Positions 43,660 to 54,820 are shown, counted from the stretch's first letter. The stretch is DNA of 64,000 bases from Bicyclus anynana (GCF_947172395.1 NC_069093.1:10575561-10639560); one strand, 5' to 3'. Translations and numbers: made by a program. The notes: generated by a model not told the origin, from the sequence alone.

Positions 43660-44059
43660 ATATTATTATTATTACCACCCTTATTTTGAAAGATAGCTGG
43701 TTCCATAACACTACATAAATAGAGATGTCATTCTTTAATTGGTTGATTTATATTACTAAGTGAGAAGACAGAGAACGTAATAGACGGATAGAGAGCTTTC
43801 GTCAAAATCGTATACGAATCGGCAAATAATAAGTCGTCTTTTTTTTCATTTGTCTGAGTGTGTGTATTCCTAAACTTCATTTACAAACGAGTAAGTTCTA
43901 CGTAACGGGAATGTGTAAACAAAACTCTCACTCAGGCTAGTGACAGAAACCGCGTTAAGTAACATGTACTGCGTGACATACATAGATGATATTTGGTAAG
44001 AGGAAGATTATAGATAGTTGACGTCCGCTAAGAACGTATTTTCCGATAGAGCAAGATTA
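43660..44059. other. no supported feature
   Basis: AT-rich spacer without recognised repeat. Confidence 0.25.
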
Positions 44060-44230
44060 AGAGGGTCCAAGGGTTTACACGCTAAGGCGGACGAAGTCGC
44101 GTCCGCTCGTAAGATTATAAAGCTGAAGAGTTCGTTTGTTTGTTTAGTTGAACACTGAATCGCTGGAACTACTGGTTTGAATTGAGAAATTATTTTTGTT
44201 TTAGTTCATTTATTGAGGAAGGCTACGAGT
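44060..44230. repeat. ACTAGCGG-type repeat fragments, two orientations
   Basis: GCGGACGAAGTCGCGTCCGC (44084-44103, minus) is followed by AAGATTATAAAGCTGAAGAG and TTATTGAGGAAGGCTACGAG in plus orientation. Confidence 0.55.
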
Positions 44231-44581
44231 AATGAAAGTAGAACCTCATTGAAGAATGTGGCAAAAACGCATTTTATTTTCCATTTGAGAGCTTCCGTTG
44301 CAAAGGCTGCCTAAATAGTTAAAGTTTATTTTAAAAGCTTATTAACTTGCAATATATGTATGTATGTATGTTGTTGTTATTTTTAATGCATTTCTATAAT
44401 ATGTGTATGAAATTAAAGGGCTTATTAAGAGTAACTTGAAAATATGAACAAACTCAGACACCTAGCAGAGAGAGAAAAAATTAATTTTTATTTTCAATTT
44501 CAATTTCATTAAGTACTGATAGGTAATTAAGCCTCGCGACAAGTTTTGTTATCAAATAATTTGTATGTAATGAGGTCATAA

Positions 44582-44888
44582 AGAGCCGTGATAGCCCAGT
44601 GGATATGACCTCTGCCTCCGATTCCGGAGGGTGTGGGTTCGAATCCGGTCTGGGGCATGCACCTCCAACTTTTCAGTAATGTGCATTTTAAGAAATTAAA
44701 TATCACGTGTCTCAATCGGTGAAGGAAAACATCGTGAGGAAACCTGCATACCAGAGAATTATCTTAATTCTCTGCGTGTGTGAAGTCTGCCAATCCGCAT
44801 TGGGCCAGCGTGGTGGACTAATGGCCTTGGCCCTCTCATTCTGAGAGGAGACTCGAGCTCAGCAGTGAGCCGAATATGGGTTGATGAC
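44582..44888 (+). mobile_element. SINE family A, full length, with target duplication
   Basis: GAGCCGTGATAGCCCAGTGG head, GGGTTCGAATCC B box, AAACATCGTGAGGAAACC body and CGAATATGGGTTGATGA end. GAGGTCATAA flanks both sides (44572-44581 and 44889-44898), a 10-bp target duplication. Confidence 0.92.
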
Positions 44889-45002
44889 GAGGTCATAAGT
44901 TGATAGTTAAAATGTTTCAAGAAAAAAAATATTTTCAATTTTTTTTTTTTTGCTTTTAATGCATTTATTAATTAGGCTGATTATGGCAACACACGAATGG
45001 GA

Positions 45003-45190
45003 CACCGAAAAACTGGCAATGACCATCCTCAGATGGTAGTGAGAAGATTATTGAGTTTAACCAACATAATCCAACAAACTCCAGATGCGTCCGACGCTCT
45101 CGAGGAAATGATCGCCCATTTCTCTATTTACTCTGGGAGCGCGGATAATGGCGCACTTATTTAATAGAAAAACCTCGTGAGGCACCTTTG
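45003..45190 (+). repeat. dispersed repeat pair, copy 2
   Basis: Matches 32499-32690 closely (GAGTTTAACCAACATAATCC, TCTCGAGGAAATGATCGCCC, GCGGATAATGGCGCACTT). Left boundary ACCGAAAAACTGGCAATGAC is like ACCGAAAAACTTGCGATGGC in copy 1. Confidence 0.8.
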
Positions 45191-46068
45191 AACCTGTGTT
45201 TTGTTCCATTTTGTCTTATTAGCGGATTAAGGCCTTTTATCCCCAAAGTGCCTTATGTTTGTGGGTAAATATTTTGTACAAAATTTTCCAGAGTGTATAC
45301 TTTTACCTTACACGCTGTCGTCTTTCATTCTTATTACACTACTAGAAACCGTCCATGGCTTCGTTCGCGTGGAAATTCGATTTTTTTTCACAAATTTAAA
45401 TCTATAGGCTATCGTTATAATGTTAAAACTATATATATAAGAACTTATGCAAAATTTTAAATGGAAACTCTAACTTTTTACAGGTATTAGTTTTAATTTA
45501 TTTTAATTTTATAGTTGTAGATATAATGATATTTCCTTTTATTTGTATAATAAGTTTAGCCTAGTTGAATATTATTGTCTTAGCTAGTATAAATAATTGT
45601 ACTATTTGTGAATAAAGTGCCATTATTAAAATAAATCAGTGAAGGTTTCTAGTTATTTTTTTAGTCACTGTTCCATTTTTAACTGCCTTCAATCCTGTTT
45701 CTCTGCTAACCATAAATTATTGGGTTCAAGTCTTCGTTTTGGACTTGGAAAATAAGATTATTGGTTTACTTTTCTATCAAGAAATTATCCGTGGATCAAT
45801 AATTAAGAAGGTAGTGGTGTTACAACTTACAACCTTGAACTTGAGATAACGTGTTCTCTGAAGCACAGGGTTTTAAGCCACAGGTATAATCACTACTCGT
45901 AATTAGTTTATTATTATGACAGTGATCGCTACAGAGACAATCATTAACACCAGAAGCCCGCCACTGGTTGGCGGGCTTCTGGTGTATTCTGGTGAGGCAT
46001 TGGAGTAACGTGGTGAGTCTTAAGCTTCAAAAAAACCTTCTTCTATAATATAGAAGAGATTATCTATA
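45191..46068. other. no gene; GC-rich 17-bp hairpin at 45947-45985
   Basis: Includes CCGTCCATGGCTTCGTTCGC at 45350 (distant ACTAGCGG-type word) and the hairpin listed separately. Otherwise AT-rich. Confidence 0.35.
45947..45985. repeat. perfect 17-bp GC-rich hairpin
   Basis: ACACCAGAAGCCCGCCA (45947-45963) pairs perfectly with 45969-45985 around CTGGT. Strong for its AT-rich setting; no T-run follows. Confidence 0.8.
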
Positions 46069-46249
46069 CTAATATTATAAAAAGGAAAGATTTGATTATT
46101 TGATTCTTTGCATTGAATAGTAATTACCAAACCAAATTTGAAATATTCTTCTTTTGTTTGAAAGAGTACACTTCCAGATTGGTCCCATATCATTTTTATA
46201 AAAATCGGTTTTGGTAATTTAGTGTTAAAATCAAAATAACTGAAATACG

Positions 46250-46345
46250 CCTTTGAAGTCGGTTCTATATTTTATGACACGCATAAATTATCCAACAAAT
46301 TCATAACATCCTCCTTTTTTTGAAGTCGGTTTATAAGGGTTTGCT
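46250..46345. repeat. GAAGTCGGTT-type dispersed repeat
   Basis: TTTGAAGTCGGTTCTATATTT and TCCTCCTTTTTTTGAAGTCGG, complement of the words at 48990-49025. Confidence 0.5.
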
Positions 46346-46394
46346 GTCATAGATACGAAAAAAATAGTCACGTGACTTAAATCCAATATGGCGG

Positions 46395-46795
46395 ACGTCC
46401 AAGATGGTGGACATGCCAATGCACAACTTTAAGCAATGTGTTAAAAAACATTTACTTAGTCAAGGTTACTACACTATTGATGAGTTCCTTAACGACAAAG
46501 GTGCTTGGAGGCCATTGGATCAGCTTCCACCTTCACACAGGAAATAAAACTATAAGAAATTGTAATTTAATTGTTTTCAAATGTAAATTGTATAAAAATA
46601 CTGTATGACTTTTTCAAAAGAGCAACTGTTGAGTTTCTTGCCGGTATCTTCTCAGCAGAACCTGCCTTCCGAACCGGTGGTAGAATCTTTACAAATAGTC
46701 AACTGACGTGTCAAAAGTGCTTGTAAACTGAGCCTACTTGAAATAAATGATTTTTGATTTGATTTTGATTTGATTTGATTTGATTTGCACCCCCA
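46395..46795 (+). repeat. non-LTR element 3' end with TTTGA tail
   Basis: Contains AGCAATGTGTTAAAAAACAT, ACTATTGATGAGTTCCTTAA, CGGTGGTAGAATCTTTAC and GTGCTTGTAAACTGAGCC. It ends in TGATTTGATTTGATTTG repeats. The first part may be the last codons of the reverse transcriptase protein (DEFLNDKGAW-like). Complement of 33612-33885. Confidence 0.82.
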
Positions 46796-47327
46796 TGGGT
46801 ATCAAATGAAAGAGTTTGTTATCAGGAATACGAAAAAACTATTTGTAATTTTTATTGCGTTCTAAAAGCGTGTTTTTTAGTTTGTTATATTATTATATTA
46901 TGTTAAAAGGATTATTTTCCATCTTCACGTTGTTGCTATAGTAACAAGCTTATTTTACAGTCCCTCGCATTTAGCGCTTTATCGAACAAGGGCTATCGAC
47001 GAAACCCGAGCTCGTAAAAGGTTTTCTATTGGTAGATATTATGAAACCCTTAACAATTTCTCGTAAAATTAAATGTGAAAACAATAGAGCACATTATTAT
47101 GATACCTTATAACTAAATAGTAAGATAATTTTCGAATTTAAATATTGGCCTTATAAACATTGATTAACTAGTAAATCTAAGTAAATAAATAATGAGAAAA
47201 AATATCTTGGCCACTATGCTTTGCTGAAATAAAACTGGTGATCCTTTATTATGAAAGCATTTTTTTTTCATTTTCAATATATTACTATGTAATTTATTGA
47301 GAATTTTTTATAATTTATTGTGTATAT
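46796..47327. other. no supported feature
   Basis: AT-rich spacer. Confidence 0.25.
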
Positions 47328-47514
47328 CAGCAGGCTTATTCACTATCTTTGACGTATTCTAGTTGGTATATACGAAATTGAGATAATATGTAAAAATGTC
47401 ATCCGGCGCTTACTGGTGGATATCACACAGTAGCTAAATAACATTTTGACAATTGATTTGATGTTTATTTTGATAGGTTGACAATAAAGACCAAAATAGT
47501 GAAATGGCCAGCAG
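47328..47514. mobile_element. MITE, CAGCAGGC...TTCACTAT termini
   Basis: CAGCAGGCTTATTCACTATC at the left is mirrored by AATAGTGAAATGGCCAGCAG at the right. About 187 bp. Further copies: 57015-57362, 61892-62079 and 63450-63598. Confidence 0.8.
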
Positions 47515-47589
47515 ATACCTGTGTAATGAAGCTTAGGATAAAACACTAAAATAACAAAACAACTTCTCTGTTCTATATTGAGTAAGCCA

Positions 47590-47705
47590 TTGACGGTCAA
47601 TTCTCAGCGCAAACGGCAGCGAAGACGTTTCATAAGTCTAGCCGTCGCACGCACGATCAGTTATAGTCGTGGGTGCTGCAGAAACCTCAGAATAATTGAT
47701 CGTCA
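47590..47705. repeat. dispersed repeat, partner of 39485-39599
   Basis: CACGATCAGTTATAGTCGTG, GGTGCTGCAGAAACC and AATTGATCGTCAATACCGTG. Confidence 0.6.
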
Positions 47706-47727
47706 ATACCGTGCATTATGTGCTTTG

Positions 47728-47925
47728 TACTAATAGACGACCGCGACTTCGTCGTAAAATTTAATTTTTATAAATCTCGTGGGAAACATGGCTTTTTTTC
47801 CGGGTCAAAGAGTAGCCTACATGGTGGTCAATAACCTCCTATGTCTTCCAATGAAAATCCCATTAAAATCAGTCCAGCCGTTCCGGTGATTAGCCCGGAC
47901 CAATAGTCACAAAGACGGACTGGCG
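47728..47925 (+). repeat. ACTAGCGG-type repeat
   Basis: GACGACCGCGACTTCGTCG, ATAAATCTCGTGGGAAACATG, AGAGTAGCCTACATGG, TCCAGCCGTTCCGGTGATTAG. Confidence 0.7.
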
Positions 47926-48014
47926 AAATATATAAAAAAATATATATATGTTTAGTATCGTGTTAATAACAATAAGCACAAAATTTGAAAAAACTTAGAC
48001 AGTCACTTTAGAGG

Positions 48015-48188
48015 GCCTAGTGGCAGTTTGATACTGTGACGATCGCGTTAACGTAAACGCGAATTTCTAAGGAACTGAAACAGCGCCATCTAGTGTCATA
48101 ACTACACAACTGTTTCAATTCCATATAAATTCGCGTTTACGTTAACGCGATAGTAACAGTATAAAAACATTAAAAACTCCCACTAGGC
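48015..48188. mobile_element. MITE with long inverted termini (GCCTAGTGG)
   Basis: GCCTAGTGGCAGTTT and ATACTGTGACGATCGCGTTA, then AACGTAAACGCGAATTT, are mirrored on the right down to CCACTAGGC. Arms are about 60-70 bp with small indels. The interior is GCGCCATCTAGTGTCATAAC. Confidence 0.88.
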
Positions 48189-48987
48189 ACTCAGATTTAT
48201 TTACAAGTAACACATACTACAAATAATAATGCTTTGGCTTTGGCTTCCACGGTTCTAATACAAATAGGGAATATCCTACCTATATTTGAAAAAAAATATT
48301 AGGATATGATAATAAAGTAGGCAATAATACAACATTGTCATAAATCTTATTTGAAAGAAAATCGCAAGATAATGTAAATCTGGAAACTGATACTTATTGG
48401 AAATATTTCAATTCGGGCGGAAACAATATTAGATATATGAATAAAATTCTCATATAAATGAGACAAAGAACGTCGGATCCATCGGCGGGATATCTTTTAC
48501 GTGCTAAATCAAGTAAAGGATTGAAATATTTCCGCTTTCATAGCCACTAGCTTATTTGCATTGACACTAGTCTGAGTAGGGAGTGGTTTTATGACAAATT
48601 CAATTTCGTGTTGGAACACGCCTTTACAGTAATTGAGGTTTGACTACAAAGGGAATTGGATATGATGATTCCTCTGACGTAGCGATGCGCGGTTTGGTGT
48701 TCAATTGGAGTGGTGTTTAATAGGTTAGTTTCTTGTTTAATTTTGTACAACACAAGCTTGACAACTTTTGCCACTTTTTTCAAACTTTAATTCGGTTTGA
48801 TGATCAATTGGACTGCTATTTAATAGGTTAATTACAAGGTCATTGGTTGAACATTTTGATTTATTTTATTTGAATTGGACGAATGGAAACGTGGTCATAG
48901 AAACTCCTAAACAAAAGGGGAATCATTAAGTTTAGGCTCGTATTTCTTGGCAAATACTCTAGTCATGTAATAGCTCAGTTATTGTAT
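48189..48987. other. no supported feature
   Basis: AT-rich; short ORFs unsupported. Confidence 0.25.
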
Positions 48988-49165
48988 ATTTTTAACCGAC
49001 TTCAAAAAAAGAAGGAGGTTATCAATTCGTCGAAATCGTTTTTTAAGTATGTTCACCCTTTACTCGAAAACGCCTGAACCTGAAAAGTTCGTTTCTCTGT
49101 GACAATTTACCTCAACTAATCGACCAATTAAAAAAAAATCACCAATAGAAAGCTGAAAGTTACTC
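48988..49165 (+). repeat. TTTAACCGACTTCAAAAAAAG dispersed repeat
   Basis: TTTAACCGACTTCAAAAAAA, GAGGTTATCAATTCGTCG and TTTACTCGAAAACGCC, a frequent lepidopteran interspersed repeat. Confidence 0.65.
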
Positions 49166-49290
49166 GGTGAATATATTTTATCACAGAATATATTTTATCT
49201 CCGCCCGCGAATTAGGCAAGTAAAACCACAAGATGTCTGCCAGGTTCCAGATAAACTGGATAATACATAATAGGATATATTTTTTAAACA

Positions 49291-49352
49291 ATATATTTTG
49301 CCATATATCTTAAATATAACCAATACTCCCATTCTCCTTCAACTAGACGGAT
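49291..49352 (-). mobile_element. SINE family C fragment
   Basis: ATATTTTGCCATATATC, CAATACTCCCATTCTCC and TTCAACTAGACGG in reverse orientation. Confidence 0.55.
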
Positions 49353-49718
49353 AGTAATATATTGATGTACACTTTAATTGGTACCGAATTGATATTGATG
49401 TCCAAATACCTTGCCTTTGTACCTATCTAGATTATGTTATTAACTCGCTGACAGAAACTAAATAATACCTACCTCAGTGGATGCTACCCTGACACGCAAT
49501 CTCCGGTGTCATCAATCACGGATGTGAGGTAAGCGAGGCAAAGATTGAGACAGTGAGGTGAATATACACTTACTGTACTGAAATAAATGTTGTCTTTTGG
49601 ATAATACATTCTCTACGTACGAAAATAATCGTATACACAAATCTAAAAATGTGTGATTGATTAGTTAGTCGGTATTTTTGGCGAGTTGATGCATTTTGCT
49701 TGTTTTAACATATAGACA

Positions 49719-50043
49719 TTTTTTTTTTTATTGTTTACGAGTTAGCCCTTGACTACAATCTCACCTGATGGTAAGTGATGATGTAGTCTTAGATGGAAGC
49801 GGGCTAACTTGTAAGGAGGAGGATAAAAATCCACACCCCTTTCGGTTTCTACAAGGCATCGTACCGGAACGCTAAATCGCTTGGCGGTACGTCTTTGCCG
49901 GTAGGGTGGTAACTAGCCACGGCCGAAGCCACCAGCCAGACCTGGACCAATTAAGAAAATCTCAATCTGCCCAGCCGGGGATCGAACCCAGGACTTCCGT
50001 TTTGTAAATCCACCGCGCATACTACTGCGCCACGGAGGTCGTC
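49719..50043 (-). mobile_element. SINE family B, full length
   Basis: T-run, TTACGAGTTAGCCCTTGAC, AACTTGTAAGGAGGAGG, CAGCCGGGGATCGAACCC and TACTGCGCCACGGAGGTCG. Lies at a site that is empty in the local duplicate (see findings). Confidence 0.88.
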
Positions 50044-50126
50044 AAATATTTGTTACAAAATTATTTTAATATTCGGTATAAAATTGTTTTATATCTAAGT
50101 ACGCTATATTTTATGTTCATGTTTGG

Positions 50127-50165
50127 CGGTTTCCGTGACGCAGTTGTATGCGCTGTGGATTTACA
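50127..50165 (+). mobile_element. SINE family B head fragment
   Basis: TGGCGGTTTCCGTGACGCAG and TTGTATGCGCTGTGGATTTAC, truncated just before the B box. Confidence 0.7.
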
Positions 50166-50276
50166 TTTGCTTGTTTTAATATGATTTGTTAATATTATGA
50201 ACTAGCATACCTATAGACAAAAATTTGTTATAAAATTATTTTAATATTTGGTCTACGTTATATTGTATGTTAATTT

Positions 50277-50601
50277 TGGCGTCCTCCGGGCGCAATGGTA
50301 TGAGCGGTGGATTTACAAGACAGAGGTCCTGGTTTCGATCTCCAGCTGCGCTGATTGAGATTTTCTTAATTGGTCCAGGTCTGGCTGGTGGGAGGCTTCG
50401 GCTGTCGCTAGTTTCCACCCTGCCGGCAAAGACGCCAAGCGATCTAGCTTTCCGGTACCGCGATGACGTGTAGAAACCGAAAGGAGTGTGGATTTTCATT
50501 CTCCTCCTAACAAGTTAGCCCGCTTCTATTTTAGATTGCATCATCACTTACGATCAGGTGAGATTGTCAAGGGCTAACATGTAAAGAAAAAGAAAAAAAA
50601 T
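50277..50601 (+). mobile_element. SINE family B, full length, plus strand
   Basis: GGCGTCCTCCGGGCGCAATG, GGTTTCGATCTCCAGC (B box), GGTCTGGCTGGTGGGAGGC, CCTCCTAACAAGTTAGCCCG, ending AAAGAAAAAGAAAAAAAA. Confidence 0.88.
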
Positions 50602-50652
50602 TTTACTGCCTCGTTGGTGCAGTAATTGTCCCAATTTGTTCATCGTTATCAC

Positions 50653-50949
50653 GGCTCAAGGCGTGATATCAGTAGGTATGAGCTCTACCTCCGATTCCGA
50701 AGTGTGGGATCCAACCCTGTTCGGGGAATGCACCTCCAACTTTTCTTTGTGTGCATTTTAAGAAATTAAATATCACGTGTCTCAAACGGTAAAAACATCG
50801 TAAGGAAACCTGCACAGCTGAGAATTTTCTTAATTCTCTGCGTGTGTATAGTCTGCCAATCCTCATTGTGCCAGTGTGGTGGACTATTGGCCTAACCCCT
50901 CACATTCTGAGAGGAGACTTGAGCTTAGCAGTGTTATGGGTTTATAATG
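50653..50949 (+). mobile_element. SINE family A, diverged head
   Basis: AAGGCGTGATATCAGTAGG (head), GGATCCAACCCTG (damaged B box), ATTAAATATCACGTGTCTC and TCTGCCAATCCTCATTG. Confidence 0.8.
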
Positions 50950-51273
50950 GTGAATTTGTTCATGTTATTGTTAAAAGAAAAGCAAACGAACTTTCAAGCT
51001 AAAGTTATCTTACCAGAAGCAAACAGAAGTTTCATTGTGAGTAAATATCACAAGAAAGGCGGCATAACTAACACACATTGTCAAATTAACTTGTGTATTC
51101 AAACGAGAGAACGACACAACATGCAAACAAGCCAATTAACTGCAATTGCTAACGTCTAGCCACGTTTTCGAGGGTACCGCCTACAACATACAGCTCGTGC
51201 GGATTAACTTGACACCTGGTTCGAATGATGTTTGTACTGGTTGCATTTGGTAGCCAGGCAATAATTATTTTAT
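50950..51273. other. no supported gene
   Basis: The 70-codon plus ORF (50947-51159) starts at the SINE end and has no recognisable domain. Confidence 0.3.
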
Positions 51274-51457
51274 ACTAGCGGACCCGGTCAAGCTTCGCTT
51301 TGACTTATGTGCACTTCTTCCCTATGCCTACTCTACCCCTACCTCTACCCTACCCCTAGCCTACTCCTACCTTACCCCTTACCCTACCCCTACCCATCCA
51401 CTAAAATTTATTGACCCCACTGAGCGCACACACGCATAATTTTGTGTTTACATACAT

Positions 51458-51493
<36 letters not shown>

Positions 51494-51930
51494 TAGCGGA
51501 CGCCCGCGACGTCCGCGTAAATTTCGATGTCAACTTTACTACTACCCCTACCCTACCCTACCCTACACCTACCCTACCACTACCCCAACCCTACCCTACC
51601 CAACCCCTACATCTACCCTACCCTACCCCTACCCCCACCCTACCCCTACCCTACCCAAAACTTACCCCTACCCTACCCCTACCTTACCTACACCCTACCC
51701 CCATCCTACCCCTACCCCCATCCTACCCCTATCCCACCCGTACCCCTATCTCACGCCTATCCTACCCCTACACTACCACTTCCCTATCCTACCCATACCT
51801 CTACCCTACCACTACCCTAACTCTACCCCTACCCTACCACTACCCTAAACTCGGCCCTAAACCTACCCTACCCCTACACTACCCCTACGCTTCCCTACCT
51901 GTACCCTACTCTACCCTGTAACTTCTCTAT
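51274..51930 (+). repeat. CCCTAC minisatellite in an ACTAGCGG-type repeat
   Basis: ACTAGCGGACCCGGTCAAGC then CTACCCCTACC units (51310-51395), a TATATA run (51464-51491), then ACTAGCGGACGCCCGCGACG and about 390 bp of CTACCCTACCCC-like units to 51920. Long frames over it encode only Y/P/T/L repeats and are not genes. Confidence 0.88.
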
Positions 51931-52029
51931 CTTACTCCTACCCTTAGCAAAAACGGTCCAGTCCTTCGAGAGTGGTGGTATGACCAAGAGAAATAGAGAC
52001 TTCTATGCTAATAATATATGCTATGTTAA

Positions 52030-52214
52030 TAATAATATGCTAGAGGTAAAGTTCGTGTGGTTGTAGGAGGTAATCTCTGGATCTACTGGACTGATTTGGA
52101 AAATTGTTTTACCAATAGAAAGCTACGTTATTTGCGAGTGTCATAGGCTATGTTTGATCCCCATATTCACACGGGAACGGGAACTACGTAAATGAAAGCG
52201 CCGGGCGTCATATA
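52030..52214 (+). repeat. ACTAGCGG-type repeat, CTCTGGATC sub-family
   Basis: GGTTGTAGGAGGTAATCTC, AGAAAGCTACGTTATTTGCG, GAGTGTCATAGGCTATG and ACACGGGAACGGGAACTACG. Confidence 0.65.
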
Positions 52215-52599
52215 GCGGAATTTCTGCGTCTTTTAGAAATTTAGAAAATCTCCGAAACTATTTAAGTAATTAACATACTGTAAAGGGCAAATCTTATCTC
52301 CATAATATCCTTGTGATTATTAAATAATTTATTTTAATAAGGATTAAAGTTTAGTTGTATAAATAATGACGTATATAAAATCAATAATTTTTAAAACACA
52401 AAAGGTACTATATCTGCTAATATATAGAAGATAGATATATGGTGTCGCGGACTTTTTTGTAGAACTTTTAAAAATACATCTATACACTAATTTCAATTTT
52501 ACACAATAGGTAAGGCAGCGCATGCGAATAAGTCTGGTTAAGAGGATTTTCAGTCCGACCTGTATGACAAAAACTGTGATAACTCAGCTAATATATATG

Positions 52600-52768
52600 A
52601 TACCAATAAAATATAGCCTATAGCACTCCCCGATAATGTAGCATTCTACTGGTGAAAGAATTTTTAAAATCGGACCAGTAGTTCCGAAGATTACCCCATT
52701 TAAAAAATGTGACAAACTTACAAACTTACAAACTTTACCTCTTTATAATATTAGTATAGATATAGATA
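52600..52768 (+). repeat. ACTAGCGG-type repeat, 3' part
   Basis: ATATAGCCTATAGCACTCCC, TGGTGAAAGAATTTTTAAAA, CGGACCAGTAGTTCCGAAG, TATAATATTAGTATAGATA followed by GATATA repeats. Confidence 0.72.
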
Positions 52769-52834
52769 TAGATAAAACATAAAAATTAGCTATGCAGTTT
52801 GGTTCCTATAGGTGGACTCATCAACACCTTGAAG

Positions 52835-53135
52835 TTTTTTTTTTTTATTCTTTACAAGTTAGCCCTTGACTACAATCTCACCTGATGGTAAGTGATGATG
52901 CAATCTAAGATGGAAGTGGGCTAACTTGTTAGGAGGAGGATGAAAATCCACACCCCTTTCGGTTTCTACATCGTACCGGAACGCTAAATCGCTTGGCGGC
53001 ACGTCTTTGCCGGTAGGCTGGTAACTAGCCACGGCCGAAGCCTCCCACAAGCCAGACCTGGACAAATTAAGAAAATCTCAATCTGCCCAGCCGGGGATCG
53101 AACCCAGGACCCCCGTTTTGTAAATCCACCGCGCA
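52835..53135 (-). mobile_element. SINE family B, head cut
   Basis: T-run, TTACAAGTTAGCCCTTGAC, GGAGGAGGATGAAAATCC and CAGCCGGGGATCGAACCC; stops at TCCACCGCGCA before the 5' end of the head. Confidence 0.87.
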
Positions 53136-53452
53136 AGTTATGAAAAATACTCCCGAGCATCCTGTATAAGCGCCCATTTAAAAGGAAGGCCAAAATAAAT
53201 GGGGTGTATGGGACTGCGCGGACATCGCTTCACCGAATTCCGAGCTTGAATCGTACCCGACTAATAGTAGGAACGGCGCGTTCACCGCAAGCATTTAAAA
53301 TTGCTCTCTGTTTCAACGCACCGTGTAATCGAGGTTTGGTATGGAAATTGGTGTTCATTTCCACACAGGGATGTTTTTGTAAAAATTACTTTTTAAAAAT
53401 CGTTTACTGACGATTATGGAATATATTTTTGTATGAATATTTGCCATAATAT
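53136..53452. other. no supported feature
   Basis: More GC-balanced than usual (53200-53360), no recognisable ORF. Confidence 0.25.
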
Positions 53453-53925
53453 TGTTACAAACTAGGGTTCAAGGATTTGGAATTAAACACCTGGTGACTC
53501 GTATAAGACTTTATTGCACTCCTTAATCCGAGTATCAATTCACACTTTCAAACGTAGGCAATTCGTTGTCCAAAATTGTAGCCGAGTTCGCTATTGTTCA
53601 CTTGTATCGCTCGTATCGCTCTGATGTTCACTTCACTTCGTTTCGAAGTCAACCGCCCGTGCGTCGTCTCCGTTGCGTATACCCGTCAAAACGAATTCTA
53701 GATTATTCTGGGAACATCTACAAATCACGCGTACGCCGACGACATTCTACGAAATTCCACGTAAACATGGGCATACATTTTCTTATCTCAAATGGTAAAC
53801 AACTCGACATGAGCGATTATGAACCCTATATCTATAGTAATAGGGCTCTCCGTAACTATTTTATGAGCAATATTGCTGTTCTACTCCAAATAGTCGGAAA
53901 AGGATGAAGAGTGTGTACGACACAC
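53453..53925 (-). repeat. possible solo LTR
   Basis: On the minus strand the block would end AATAAAGTCTTATACGAGTC ... AACCCTAGTTTGTAACA, with the polyA signal about 60 bp before a CA end. The other end (plus-strand GTGTACGACACA) would give a TGTGTCG start. No matching target duplication was found, so this stays tentative. The 113-codon plus-strand ORF inside is not considered a gene. Confidence 0.3.
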
Positions 53926-54345
53926 ATTCCTACTAACTATGCAAGTTTAATTAAAGCTTAAAAGTTTTGTGTATCTAAATTACTTAATTAAAATACTTAA
54001 ATTACTTAATTAATCTAAATTACATAATTATCCAATTATGCAATTTTCCCACCAAATTTCATCTTTGTACGTAAAGCGGTTTTCAATATTCCATGACGTA
54101 TGACCTTTTAGCCTTTTTATAACCTATTGCAGAAGATTAACTCTATGAAAAACAATAATTATTGTTGCACGTATCTATCTCAATCATTAACCTAATTACC
54201 TACTGATAATTTTAATATGTACAATATACATGTAATACAAACTAATTACAGTAGGTAGTTAGGTAGGTACAAGAAAACATGGTTTATGTAAATAAACTCT
54301 AGAAATACGTTTTCAGTTAATTATGATGGCATTTATAACGACTAT
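53926..54345. other. no supported feature
   Basis: AT-rich with short TAATTAAATTACTTAA-like repeats near 53990-54040. Confidence 0.25.
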
Positions 54346-54440
54346 TGTAGTACCCACTCTTAATACAGTATTTCCTGACTAATTGGAGGGGGTTGGGAAT
54401 ATTGGTATTATTTAAAAAATATGGCAAATATTCTTTTTAA
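54346..54440 (+). mobile_element. SINE family C fragment
   Basis: GTACCCACTCTTAATACAG, TTTCCTGACTAATTGGAGG and ATATGGCAAATATTC. Confidence 0.65.
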
Positions 54441-54520
54441 AAAAAAGATAATGTTCAACATCAATAAGTAACACAATCAATACATATCTCCTGAATAAAA
54501 TTGTTAAGTATATTGTAAAA

Positions 54521-54820
54521 CCAGCAGGCGCCTGCGACTTCGTCCACGTGGAATCAGAAATTGAAATTTGGCATGCCGGTAATTGTTATAACGTAGGCAT
54601 TTGCTAAGAAAGGATTTTGATCAATTCTACCCCCAAGGGGATAAAATAGGGGATGATAGTTTGTATGAAACTTTGCGGCGATTTGTCTGAAATTTGGAAT
54701 GAAAATAGATTTTACTCTGGCTGGATTTAACACATAGGCTACTTTTCATTCCAGGAAAAACACCAGCGATTTGTGACACACTGAATTTAACGTGAATGAA
54801 GTTGCAGGCAGACTAGTATA
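54521..54820. repeat. ACTAGCGG-type repeat
   Basis: CAGCAGGCGCCTGCGACTTC, GGCATTTGCTAAGAAAGG, CAAGGGGATAAAATAGGGG, TTTGTCTGAAATTTGGAATG and TAACACATAGGCTAC. Two sub-family parts are joined. Confidence 0.6.

Noticed and set aside
51411..51921. Three overlapping ORFs rich in Y, P, T and L
   Set aside because: All are translations of the CCCTAC minisatellite in different frames.
53566..53907. 113-codon plus-strand ORF, R/S/Y-rich
   Set aside because: Lies in a possible solo LTR and shares a segment with 40044; no domain, no upstream promoter signs.
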